DNA from: Sistotremastrum niveocremeum HHB9708
Lineage: Eukaryota; Basidiomycota; Agaricomycetes; Sistotremastrales; Sistotremastraceae
Reading direction: 5' to 3'
DNA: 28,890 nt
Assembly: GCA_001630475.1 (NCBI GenBank)
Contig: KV419486.1
Span: forward strand, 1 to 28,890
Below are positions 20,023 through 28,890 of this stretch, one piece after another (positions within the stretch are counted from its first letter, which is position 1; each line of letters begins with the position of its first letter). The position numbers were made by a program, and so were the translations under genes. The notes below the pieces were generated by a model, which searched no databases, was not told where the DNA came from, and was given only the letters and a program-made list of their open reading frames with translations.

Positions 20023-22840
20023 ATGTACGAGTCTTCGCCTCCAGAGCCCATCCCACAGCCGACACTTGAGGCTTCACGAAGAGACGCGGACGCTAACACG
20101 TCGACGATGGCTTTACTAACGGATCAATTTAGCGCGCTATTAGGCGCTGTGAACGCGCTGAACGTTACCATGAACGGGGTCAAAACCACGTTGGTAGACC
20201 ATGGCACGAAATTCGATGTTCTGATAAGAGATGCATTGAAAAGTGAGTCATTGACACAGAGCCTGATGATATCAGACTAGATTGACGGTTGTCGTAGATG
20301 ATCAACCTTACGACGAGAAAGCGTTGGACGATGAATCGACGTGTCTTGCGCTTTATGATATGGTGGTGGCGAAGACGAAGGAGAAAGCGGAAGAGTGGAA
20401 TGGTACGATTGATGTCACGCTGATATTCGTGAGTCAATGTAGATCGTTGGAGTGTTACTGGCGATGGTTACTCACAATTGAAACCATATAATTGTCATAG
20501 ATTGCTCTCTTCTCCGCCGTGCTCACGGCTTTCTTGGTCCCTGCAACACAAGCTCTGCTTCCCAGCTCAAGCGATTCATCAAATCCTGGTTCCAACTCCA
20601 ATTCCACTTCGACTCAAACTCTCCCTCCTCTTCCCGCTCGATCGGATGAGATTGTCTGCGCGTTATATTATCTGTCCTTGATCACCGCTGTGAGTTGCCG
20701 TACATAATTCACGAGAAGATAAATTTGCTTAAAGCGTACCAGATAGTCATAGCGGTATTATGCGCTCTCGGACGTCAATGGGTCCGCAAATTATCCACAC
20801 GACCCGACGTGGCGACCTGGAAAAGTCGAACAATATGGCACGTCGAACGCATGCGCCGAGCAGAAAGATGGATAAAAGTCCTGATGGAGGTCCTATATTG
20901 GCTTCTTCTTGCATCCATTGGGCTTTTCATGACTGGCCTCCTCTTCCAGCTCCGGAATCTTGCCATGTCATTCGAAGGGAGGGCGACAATTCTCCTGGCG
21001 ACGTGGGAGGTGGGAGTTGTTCTTGCCGCTGGAATCGCCGTCACTATGGTCGGGACCACGTATCATGCAGTGAGATACGAGGCTTCGGTGTTCGAGGGAC
21101 TGGTGAGCCGAGCCATTGTTGGGGATATTGATGTCGGTTTGGCGAAGGGCTTGGAAAGCGGATACGGGAAGATTGGAGAGTTGGTGTCGAAAGGATGGAA
21201 GAAGATTGGGGGAGCTGCGTTGATGGAGCGACTGGTAGTTCGTTGGAAAACGATCAGACGGTCGCTTGGGATTATGAGGGAGGGGAGCAGGTCGGCCGAC
21301 AACTCGAGTGATAATTTGTGGTGGCGGCGTGCCAGAGAATCCCTACCAAAGGCATTCGATTGGATGAAGATCTGCCGGATCAAGGTGAACCGGGACTCGA
21401 GAGATGAGTTGATGAATGCGTACCTCGAACTGATCGCTGATGCGAGCGATCCGATCCTTCTCGAACGAGCAGCCGCGTCTTTCTGCTACGGCGCCTGGGT
21501 GCAGTATGGAGAAGGATCGATGGATCAGTTGGAGAAGGTTTACAGTCGATTGACGGCCACGGATACTTCATTTCGCGTGAGAGAAACAGTGAACGCGCAG
21601 ATCGCTCGGTTCAGTGCGTGGATCCCTGAGAGACGGAAGCAGATCGAGAAGAACAGGGGAGACAGAGCAGACCAAGACAGATGGGCGAGAGAGGGAGATC
21701 AATATTGGATAGCACGAACCACGGAAAGGGAAGAAGAAGCAAAGAAAGAAGAAGAAGAAGAAGCCCGAGCAATTCAATTGACAAAATTCCTTCTCAGCCA
21801 ACGGAAAGAGTACATCCATCAGCATTTCACTCCAACGTGGGAAAACTGCGGTGACATCTTGCATCTCATTTCTCTCCCATTTGACAAATTCGTCGCCAAG
21901 TGTCTCTGCATAAACGACCATAACATCAACTTGGGAAAACACGGCAGCATCTTCTTTTGGTCTGTCCATCATTGCAACGATCTCCTCGACGCCGACAGAT
22001 CCGATGACGTCACACGCATCCTCTCCCATGTCGATCTCTTTTCCGCCGTCAAATCCTTCGTCCTCGCCCATGGATACGATCCCGAATACGATGATGTCCT
22101 CGAGTTGATCATTGGCGATCGCAGGACTGAAGTTCTTGGCTTTCTTGCTGAATTCCTCTCGAATCCTCGTGATTGCTCCAATGTCGATCCCGCTTTCGCC
22201 TGTGCAGTCTTTCTGATCGCTGCTGGCTCTCTCCCTCGATTCCCCTCTGACTTCGACCTTTCCCCGATTATCGCAACCGTCTCTCGAAATCCGTCATGGT
22301 GGACTTGGCGCGAAGCTAGTGACACATTGATGGCATATCTCGGGCAGTGCGACATCTTAGCACTGTCAAATTCTGCCGGCGTTCATCACTTCCTCCATCA
22401 ATGTGTTTGCCTAGAATTGTCTCCTCCTCAGTGGAACACTAGGGGTGAAATTCGACGGGCCAGCCCCGATACTCGCGAGGCTGCGCTCATACTCTTGCAT
22501 CGTGAGCCCCCCCTCTTTTTCCCCCCTCCCAACCATCTAACGTGCCTCAGGACACGGAGCTTTCTTTGATACCTTCACTATCCCTCTCCCTTCCCCTCCT
22601 CTTCCAGCAACAGACAGCGCCATCTCACTGAATGGTCAAAATTCAGATTTGGATTTCCTCCTTCTATCGGATTCTGTCGATCCCGAGACAGTCCCACCTC
22701 TTCCCATTAACACCCTCGACGATTCTACTACTCCTGTAATCAACTCAGTTGCCATCGATGCTCCCGGACTTCCTTCCAGCTCATCCACATCACTATCTCA
22801 CAATCATCATGTCATTAACATGACAGATCCTGGCCTATGA
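20023..22840 (+). CDS. DUF6535 membrane protein, copy D, complete
   Basis: Exons are 20023-20242, 20298-20428, 20501-20689, 20743-22501 and 22551-22840, coding for 862 aa. The second intron is 72 nt, longer than in the other copies. The start ATG lies inside a longer open stretch but is the first ATG after the shared leader. Helices lie near residues 116-138, 167-194, 227-250 and 262-288. Helix 3 reads LMEVLYWLLLASIGLFMTGL. The region after helix 4 (GWKKIGGAALMERL) matches copy B almost word for word, as does the final exon (DLDFLLLSDSVD to HHVINMTDPGL). The tail carries SDPILLERAAASFCYGAWVQ, a Glu/Lys-rich coil (REEEAKKEEEEEARAIQL) and FVAKCLCINDHNINLGKH. The frame is intact throughout, unlike the relic genes beside it, so the DUF6535 gene appears to be kept by selection. 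Confidence 0.85.
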
Positions 22841-23311
22841 TATCCAAGTACATTTTGTCGTACGTCTTCGGGGTCTTTTGAGCTCGTCCTTTTCATCTTA
22901 CACCTACATTCGTAGACAATGTCTCCAATCAATAATTTGACCTCGTCTTTATCTCTGTTATCATTTCAGATAGAAGTTCATAGAATCACATCGCGTCATG
23001 GTCACAGCAGTTGCAGCCTACTGTAGAACTGCAGCTCAACTCGTGTACATTGAAACGAGCTCTTCGACAACTTTGAAGGGTTTCTTTTGTCCAATACATG
23101 ATCTAGTAAAAGCAAGCACTGTCGTCCGGATTGTAATACAGGACATGACATTGTCCGTATACATTGAGGAAGGCTATGATCTTCAGAACAATACATGGCA
23201 TGTTTGTCAGATGCAACAGTAATATTACAACCATGGATCGAGCTCAGTTGTATTTGGCATTTGCTCAATGAGACATATATTCAAGAAACTCAAGGCTTGG
23301 TATTGAGCACG

Positions 23312-24905
23312 TCAAAGAGCATCACGAGGGGACACAGAACTTGCGGCATCATCATAGCGAAAATGACCGAGTACGATAGCAGTTAACGTGGGATCCAATA
23401 CTGAGTTCGGAATGAAAATGAGGATCAGGCACTGGTCGAAAACAGGACCAGCTCCAAAGAGACGGCAGGCGAAACAAGTTTGAAGGACCTGGACTATCGT
23501 CGAACTGGTCGAGCCAGGTTTAAACTCAGGAACGAGCTTTCGGTTTGATCGGCCCTAATCATCAGGATGAATGCGACGGACGAGATTGGTGCCAGAGATC
23601 AAAGTCGGAAGAAGATTTATTCGTGGTGTCCTATTTGTCCTGTCTCTTCGCATTTCTTCGAGGATTGTGAAGGAAGTGTCCGATGTTCAGCTACAATCCT
23701 GTATCGGAGTATGGGCTTATTTGAGAAGTCGAATAGAATAGAATACGGTTCCGATTCGAGGAAATCTTGCAGAAGAAGCGAGGGATAAACGGAGGGGGAA
23801 AGCCGAACAAGCAGTAGATCGCAAGTGATCGTGAAAGTGGAAGAAAAGAAGACGGGGTAATGGTTTGGTGGAGTCACTACGAGAGTCTTGGCACTGCGAA
23901 GCTTCCGTTTGCCTCGATGAAGTCCCTCTTTAGCTGCATCGAAAACACAATGAGTCTCGGATGGGGTCCCGAGTCCAGATATGAAGCTAGTCCGAGCGAT
24001 ATAGCCCTTACAGCGACTACTAGTATTCGATGAGTTGACTTGAGTCGAGAAGGCATGCGCGGGATATCAGAGGAGAGAGGAACGCTGAACGCAGTGAGAT
24101 CCTCGAAAGCTAGCTGATACCGATCATTGGTCAGTGTCTCGGGTCGTAGCTAGAATGATGACACGTACCGAGAGAAAGAAACGACTCTCCTCAACTTCTC
24201 GTAGTCAAAAGCCGCCATTTGCTCTGCATCATCCACAATTCCACGCCGAAACATGATCCACCAATGATCCACGTCTTAGAGCGCCCGATTTGCAATGATC
24301 GGCTTGGAGATAGCTGATGACGTGACGCCGACCGAATGAACAGGCAGACCCATCTGTGACAGAACCGACGTAGGCCTATTCGAGAATTCGCGATGTTTGT
24401 AGAGCCGGAAAGGCACCAGGAAGAGAGTTCATGATATCTGCCAAGACCGAAAATGAGCATTCATCGTGACTGACGAATCAGGAACTGACTCTGAAGGCCA
24501 TTCATGAAATAAGCGTTACGAATCGATGTCGAGAAGTATTCGCATCAGAGACGCATCAGAAACGCATCAGAAACGAAGGAGATGTACTGAGGACACATCC
24601 AGTACAGACTCGCTTGAATGAGATTTGATGAGGCTCTGAAGTCATATCGCGGATGTAGACATTGTTACGAGCGCGAGTCAGCCAGCGTTTCACGGAGAGG
24701 AGGTTTCGCTTCGAAAACGTTGATTAACGGCGAGACGAAACGTTTATAGGTAGTTACGGTCTCCAGGGATGTATCAATGCATCCGGAACTCTGGGAGCAA
24801 AATATACTGAAGCCAACTGAAACTCGAGGAGAAAGGGAGAGGTGCTTACGTCATCAAGGCCATCTCCTCTGCTGCCTTCAACGTGCAGCTCGATTGTGTC
24901 TCAAG
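23312..24905 (-). pseudogene. Relic minus-strand spliced gene, unit 2
   Basis: This is the counterpart of 12857-14440. The last exon reads FDQCLILIFIPNSVLD, TAIVLG and DDAASSVSPRDAL, with the stop at 23312-23314. An internal piece near 24185-24370 gives GLPVHSVGVTSSAISKPI but then hits a stop where the first unit reads on. Just downstream the frames differ (VDHWWIMFRRGIVDD). The 5' piece reads CTLKAAEEMALM before the same GTAAGC donor (24844-24849). Disabling changes are independent in the two units. No family is recognised. Confidence 0.4.
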
Positions 24906-25439
24906 CTGTTGATCATAGGCGTTCTTTCTAGATTCTTGCTAGCCTCTAGGTCGGGTATTGAGATGAGATGTGCTGATTTGGAGATGGCATTGTGTGGTTG
25001 GTGAGTGTAGACTTTTTAATCGTGCCACTTTTCTTCGAGCTCATTGCCAACTACCCTAGTGATTATCTATCTAGATCGAACTAGGTCGCATTAGTATTAC
25101 TACATGCAGGAATCGCTTTTCTTTGATGCGACACCTCTGGGTAGCTAACACTTATATGACTCCCAGTTCACGAGGCGCTGGCGACACCTTCAAGACTCAA
25201 GGACGAAAACTCAGTTCACTTGGCAATTAGAATGAATGAATATACCGACAATATGCTCAAGCTCAACTGATCTCGAGACTCCTCCGGGGATGGTAGATGG
25301 CTGCATCCACTTGGTATGTTGATCGAATCTATTCGTCGCCAGCTACACTACACATCCCTTCAAAAGTGCTCAAGAAGTTCTTCGAGGCGTTCGTAATCCT
25401 GCGATGGAGAATGTGTGGAATCGTCGATGTTGAGTGGGA

Positions 25440-26010
25440 GCATTGCTTCGAAGGAGAAAGTACCCAGTGGTTCGGGAACAGGTGTGTTTTATTCTCGTCG
25501 TTTGCTCAAAAGCTTACACTGACATACGATCGTAGTCTCATAGTGCAGCAGTACGCTATTGAACCAAGAGTCTCCTGGCGACATGAACAGCCAAATGAAA
25601 CTGCGCCTTAGCCTAACTCTTCGAAGAACGCGCGTTCTTCGACACCTCCGACATGGTGCCACCATCGATTACAGGATTGATACTGGATAATGTCGATTCT
25701 GGGCCGGAATCGCCGACTTATGCTTTGCTTTTGTCCTCTCTCAGTCAATATAGATTTGTCACAACTTTTTCGACATCTTCCGGAAAACACTCTTCACATC
25801 GCATCCGAGCCGAAAGGCGTTCCTGCCTCGCTTTTCATCCACCAACGCGCGAAGACTGAGATGAACAGAAGAATGATCCTTGCTCAACCCAAGTCATTCA
25901 TTTATCTTGGCGCGACCTCCCACATGAAAATAAATCATTTCCCTTTCAAGTCTTCTTGATTCTTCGCCCTTTTCATTTCCGTCCTTCTCGGCAAATTCCT
26001 CGCAGGTGGC
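25440..26010 (+). pseudogene. Relic plus-strand gene fragment, unit 2
   Basis: The exon IASKEKVPSGSGT is followed by an intron (donor at about 25492, acceptor TAG at 25541-25543) and CSSTLLNQESPGDMN. The frame stays open for about 45 codons and then stops. Further on, short blocks still match unit 1 at the nucleotide level up to GGCAAATTCCTCGC near 25989. Too eroded to name. Confidence 0.3.
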
Positions 26011-26237
26011 CACATTGAATGACCTTCCGAGTCACGAACAATGAAAGTTGTGCCACTGTGGCAAAAGTGCTGTGATAGCCCATCCAGGGACCACTGACAC
26101 AAAGAACACGAGGCCAAGTGATCCGAGGAAAATACTCAGGAGAGCATCGCCAGATGCGCTGTTTGACTTAAAACTCTCAAAGACTCGGAGATGCTGTAAC
26201 GGTGAGAAGACAACGCCAGAATTCAAGAGAACAATTC

Positions 26238-26281
26238 TTCACTAGAGGTGCAACCCTAACGGGCAATACGAGTTGTAGCTT
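26238..26281 (+). repeat. 44-bp inverted repeat, right arm (hAT-like end?)
   Basis: This is the exact reverse complement of 55-98. Read on the plus strand from 26244 it begins TAGAGGTGCAACCC and would be the left end of an element running rightwards, into which the 378-bp element at 26334 later inserted. No matching right end was found downstream within the window, so this may be a solo or truncated end. Confidence 0.6.
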
Positions 26282-26333
26282 GTCCAATGCTCACTGAACT
26301 GGAATTATAGCAGCATACCCAAGGTATTTTAGG

Positions 26334-26711
26334 TAAGGATGTTAGATGAGTGGTACCCGGTATTGCATGCCCGGGTACCTGCCACAGGTACCCGCCAAGG
26401 ACAGGTACCCGTACACACAATACCTGCATGTATCAATACCCGGCAGATGCAGGTATTGGTTCTGGGAAATTTTCACCACAGGTACCTGCCTCACCCATAG
26501 GTCTTCAGATACCCCAAATTTTTTATGGCTCCAAATTGCTCAAACAGCTCGAAAAAATTGTTTTAAAAATAGGAAATATATTCTGAATATCTATGGGTAT
26601 ACCTGACAGGTAGCAGGTACCCATGTCAAAATACCTGGCAGATGTGGGTATGGATTCTGAATTTCTGCGCAGGTACCCATACCCGCAAGATATACTCGTT
26701 TAACATCCTTA
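26334..26711. mobile_element. hAT-like MITE, 378 bp
   Basis: The ends are TAAGGATGTTAGATGAGT (left) and, inverted, TAAGGATGTTAAACGAGT (right), with the first 11 bases identical. An exact 8-bp duplication, ATTTTAGG, flanks it at 26326-26333 and 26712-26719. Subterminal regions repeat GGTACCTG, GGTACCCG and ACCCGG-type motifs in both orientations. There is no coding capacity. The TAAGGAT start matches that of the 1,247-bp element in the DUF6532 gene, so both may be mobilised by related transposases. Confidence 0.85.
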
Positions 26712-26751
26712 ATTTTAGGTCTCAAGTGGGTATGGCCACATATTCATCATA

Positions 26752-26849
26752 CTTCAGAAAAAATTAGACCTATTAATTGTACTTTTGAGTACTTTTTAGT
26801 GCTCCTGAGCGCTCAAAAGTACAATTAGTAGGTCTAATTTTTTCAGAAG
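26752..26849. repeat. Foldback, 38-bp arms
   Basis: The left arm at 26752-26789 and right arm at 26812-26849 are inverted copies with two mismatches, separated by 22 bp. Transcribed, it would form a long stable hairpin. The loop contains a further short palindrome (CTCCTGAG). It may be a small foldback element. I see no clear target duplication. Confidence 0.75.
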
Positions 26850-26947
26850 TAGTCACAGGCAAAAATGGAAAAAGTCCATTTGTGACTGGACTTTCAGACC
26901 CTAGATGAAGAGTTTAACCAGTCACAATCCCACCACAACCTGTGCTT

Positions 26948-27025
26948 GCCTGCAGTCACGTAGATTGGACTTTGGAACTCTATTTTAGAAGAGAGTTCCA
27001 AAGTACAATCTGTGTGACTGTAGGG
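26948..27025. repeat. Foldback, about 34-bp arms
   Basis: The arms at about 26948-26981 and 26992-27025 match inversely at about 29 of 34 positions around a 10-bp loop (ATTTTAGAAG). Both this and the preceding foldback contain AGTACAAT inside the arm, so they could be relatives. A smaller inverted pair (AGTCACAGGCAA at 26851 and TTGCCTGCAGTCAC near 26947-26960) links the two structures. Confidence 0.65.
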
Positions 27026-27039
27026 CAAACTGGCAGGCA

Positions 27040-27180
27040 ACCTGACAGATTGCCCACAGGTACAGGTACCTGCCTCAAATTTGGAAGTCAAACCCGTATC
27101 CGGCAGGTTTCTGCCCCCCAAGTACCTGCAACCCGTGGGTAGACCCTGCAGGTACCCGTCAACCCATCAATAACGGCAGG
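27040..27180. repeat. Degenerate GGTACC/CGGGTA-rich repeat patch
   Basis: Dense GGTACCTG, ACCCGTATCCGGCAGGTTT and CAGGTACCCG motifs resemble the subterminal sequence of the 378-bp element. A similar order of words is found at 28070-28203. This is probably a fragment of a related transposon whose ends are lost. Confidence 0.5.
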
Positions 27181-28890
27181 AGAGTGGAGAGAGTACGTAC
27201 ATGGGCATTGCAGTGAGTGGGACTAAAGACCAAATTTATCAATCACACTGGAGGACAAGATGGACGCTACAATGCAAGAGAGACGGGCTCGAATGAGTGG
27301 ACAAATAGGCAGAGAAGTGATGTCAACATACGATCTCAAACCAACGTGCCCCAGTATTTGCACTCTATACCTGTTCATGTACACACTTGAGTCCCATGGA
27401 GGAAAGCAGGCAAGGGGGAATTGAGGAATTGATCCAGATGCGGCATCTTGAGGATGAAAGCCGCGTCGTCAAGGGCAAAGGTTCCGACTGGAGGGGTAAA
27501 TGGCGACGCGTCAACAATCGGATGACAAGAGAAACGTAGATGTCGAAGGAAAGTGAGGTGCCATGCAAGGAGAAATCAAAGGCGAGATGAGATAGAGCAT
27601 GTGGAGGACGCAATGTAAGTAAGAAATAGAGTTAGTACAAGAAACGAAATGACGATTTAAAACACACCCAAACACATCATGGCCCTTATCACATCAACGA
27701 TCATCTTGTCCCACCAGACAGCTCCAGAGCCCCGATACTGACACACGAAAGACGATCTTGATTACCCGTGCTTGACTTGAGGAGCCAACGGAAACGACTC
27801 AGATGCGAGAGAGAAAAAGTGGAAATGGGACAAGAGAACTTTGTTGATGACGATTGGAAAGGTCGACAAGAATAGATTTTGGCACGTCCGTGGTGATAAC
27901 GATGTGAGATATCGTGAATAGGATGTTAATGGACGAAGGTGATGTGACGCTGAAGCTGCAGAGCCCAAGAGGCGCCCAATCGATGGTCAAGAGTGCCGCT
28001 TACGGTCAACACACCACGTGATGATGATGATATAATATATTTATGAATTTAAGCAATATATATATTAATTACCGCGGGTATGGCGGGTAACCCGTCGTTC
28101 CAGAAATCCAAACTCGTATCCGCCGGGTTTGGCTGCGGCAGATACCTAGTGTCGGGTACCTTTTGCGGGTACCCGGGTGACACCCAGCCCATGGGCAACC
28201 TTAGCCGTAACCTGACCAGCAGTTATTAGTCACAGGCAAAGAGCGTTCTTCGAGAGAGTAGTCACTGCACATAATACACCAAATTTGCCGGTCCGACCAG
28301 ATCGTTCTTGTCACGTCAGCTCTGCTCCCTCTATGAGTACAGAAATCGTGTTTGATCCAGACAGATTAGAATGGAATTGTCGAAGGAGGTGAGAAGCTGA
28401 AGTCATCGCAAGGAGATTCTGGATGATTGGGGACAGTCCGAGGGCATTGATGACTACGCTGAGGCAATATGACATAGAGTAGTTGAGTGGCTTCTGGAGT
28501 AATTGTTGCATCACCTTTGTTTTTGAGCCCGTCTTGCCTTCAAACATCCGACAGTTATACACCTGCTTGTCGACGCGCGGATACGGCAGTTTGACAAGGA
28601 CGAGAGCTTGTAGCGTAGGTGACAATCAAGAGGCGAGGGGGGATAACAAGAGAGCACAGAAGAATAATGAAGAATGCAAAATATGAGAAGACAGTGACTT
28701 GTGAGCAGTCGTCAATCGAGGAAGATGTGACATGCGGGGTGAAGAACGCACCTGCTATGCTTCTGGAATCTGGATTGGCATCACATTAGAACTGATTGAG
28801 GTCACTGCTTGCTTGAACAGCCGTTTAGCCAAGCTTATATCCTGATCCTTGAAGCATTGGTCTACGGAGATGATGACAGACATTGTGATC
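27181..28890. other. Right edge without a supported gene
   Basis: Apart from the transposon fragment at 28062-28203, nothing is called. Open frames on the minus strand at 27365-27613, 27762-27990 and 28311-28625 have biased composition and no known motif. A 42-codon frame from an ATG at 28881-28883 reading leftwards could be the first exon of a gene continuing towards 28311, but no phase-consistent splice was found. Confidence 0.4.
28062..28203. repeat. Transposon fragment with possible TAAGG-type right end
   Basis: The patch is rich in CGGGTA, GGGTACC and CCCGTATCC-like motifs. Read on the minus strand from 28203 or so it starts TAAGGTTGCCCATGGGCTGG, similar in style to the TAAGGAT ends of the two hAT-like elements. 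The base order is close to the patch at 27040-27180. No left partner and no target duplication could be matched. Confidence 0.45.

Larger units (their letters stand above)
19870..26110 (+). repeat. Segmental duplication, unit 2 (copy D plus downstream block)
   Basis: This is the partner of about 9400-15520, with the same order of promoter, DUF6535 gene, minus-strand relic and plus-strand relic. The last matching words I see are near 26040-26095 (ATGAAAGTTGTGC and GCCATCCAGG-like) against 15418-15500. Small insertions and deletions throughout, and frame breaks in the relic genes of both units, indicate an old event. Confidence 0.65.

Noticed and set aside
26032-26226. 64-codon minus-strand frame with a hydrophobic stretch (IFLGSLGLVFFVSVVPGW)
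   Set aside because: Part of it lies in the duplicated block, yet the other unit does not conserve the frame. No splice partners found.
55-26281. One giant transposon enclosed by the 44-bp inverted repeat
   Set aside because: If TAGAGG is the terminal sequence, the ends point away from the enclosed region, and the flanking bases do not form a matching 8-bp duplication.
26851-28240. AGTCACAGGCAAA direct repeat (26851 and 28228) as target duplication of a 1.4-kb element
   Set aside because: Thirteen bases is not a usual hAT duplication length, and no inverted ends abut the two copies.
28311-28883. Possible two-exon minus-strand gene at the right edge
   Set aside because: The 42-codon first frame ends in TAG before any good donor, and no phase-consistent junction to the 28311-28625 frame was found.

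Overview
The window looks like nuclear DNA of a mushroom-forming basidiomycete (Agaricomycetes). The protein families I recognise, DUF6535 and DUF6532, are largely known from these fungi. The genes carry many 46-82 nt introns with GTRAGT-like donors and TAG/CAG acceptors, and the spacers hold small hAT-type transposons. No organism name can be read from the sequence.

Layout. At 1-1382 there is a repeat-bearing left edge, a short proline-rich gene on the minus strand (599-1161), and a 221-bp divergent promoter. At 1383-5421 lies a seven-exon gene on the plus strand whose product joins an RS-rich, Gly/Asp-rich N-terminal half to a C-terminal DUF6532 domain. Its first exon is split after 17 coding bases by a 1,247-bp non-autonomous hAT-like element with a 19-bp perfect terminal inverted repeat and an 8-bp target duplication. 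That element itself contains a second 459-bp hAT-like element with its own 8-bp duplication. From 5422 to 6646 I see no supported gene.

From 6647 to 22840 four plus-strand paralogues follow one another. I call them copies A (6647-9183), B (9583-12397), C (16078-18887) and D (20023-22840). All encode DUF6535 four-helix membrane proteins with a long cytosolic tail. Their exon boundaries and phases match exactly, so splice sites could be set by comparing copies. B, C and D are complete at 869, 869 and 862 aa. Copy A lacks the first exon and the promoter block shared by the others. B and D belong to one segmental duplication of about 6 kb (about 9400-15520 and 19870-26110). It carries, downstream of each DUF6535 gene, the same two decayed spliced genes, one on the minus strand and one on the plus strand.

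The right side (26238-28890) is a transposon graveyard. It has a 378-bp hAT-like element with an 8-bp target duplication, two near-perfect foldbacks, and degenerate patches rich in CGGGTACC motifs. A 44-bp perfect inverted repeat sits at 55-98 and 26238-26281, bracketing almost the whole window.

Function. No pathway or operon logic is visible. The strongest biological signals are the birth-and-death cluster of DUF6535 membrane proteins and the transposon-in-transposon insertion into the start of an RS/DUF6532 gene, where the element supplies a replacement in-frame ATG.
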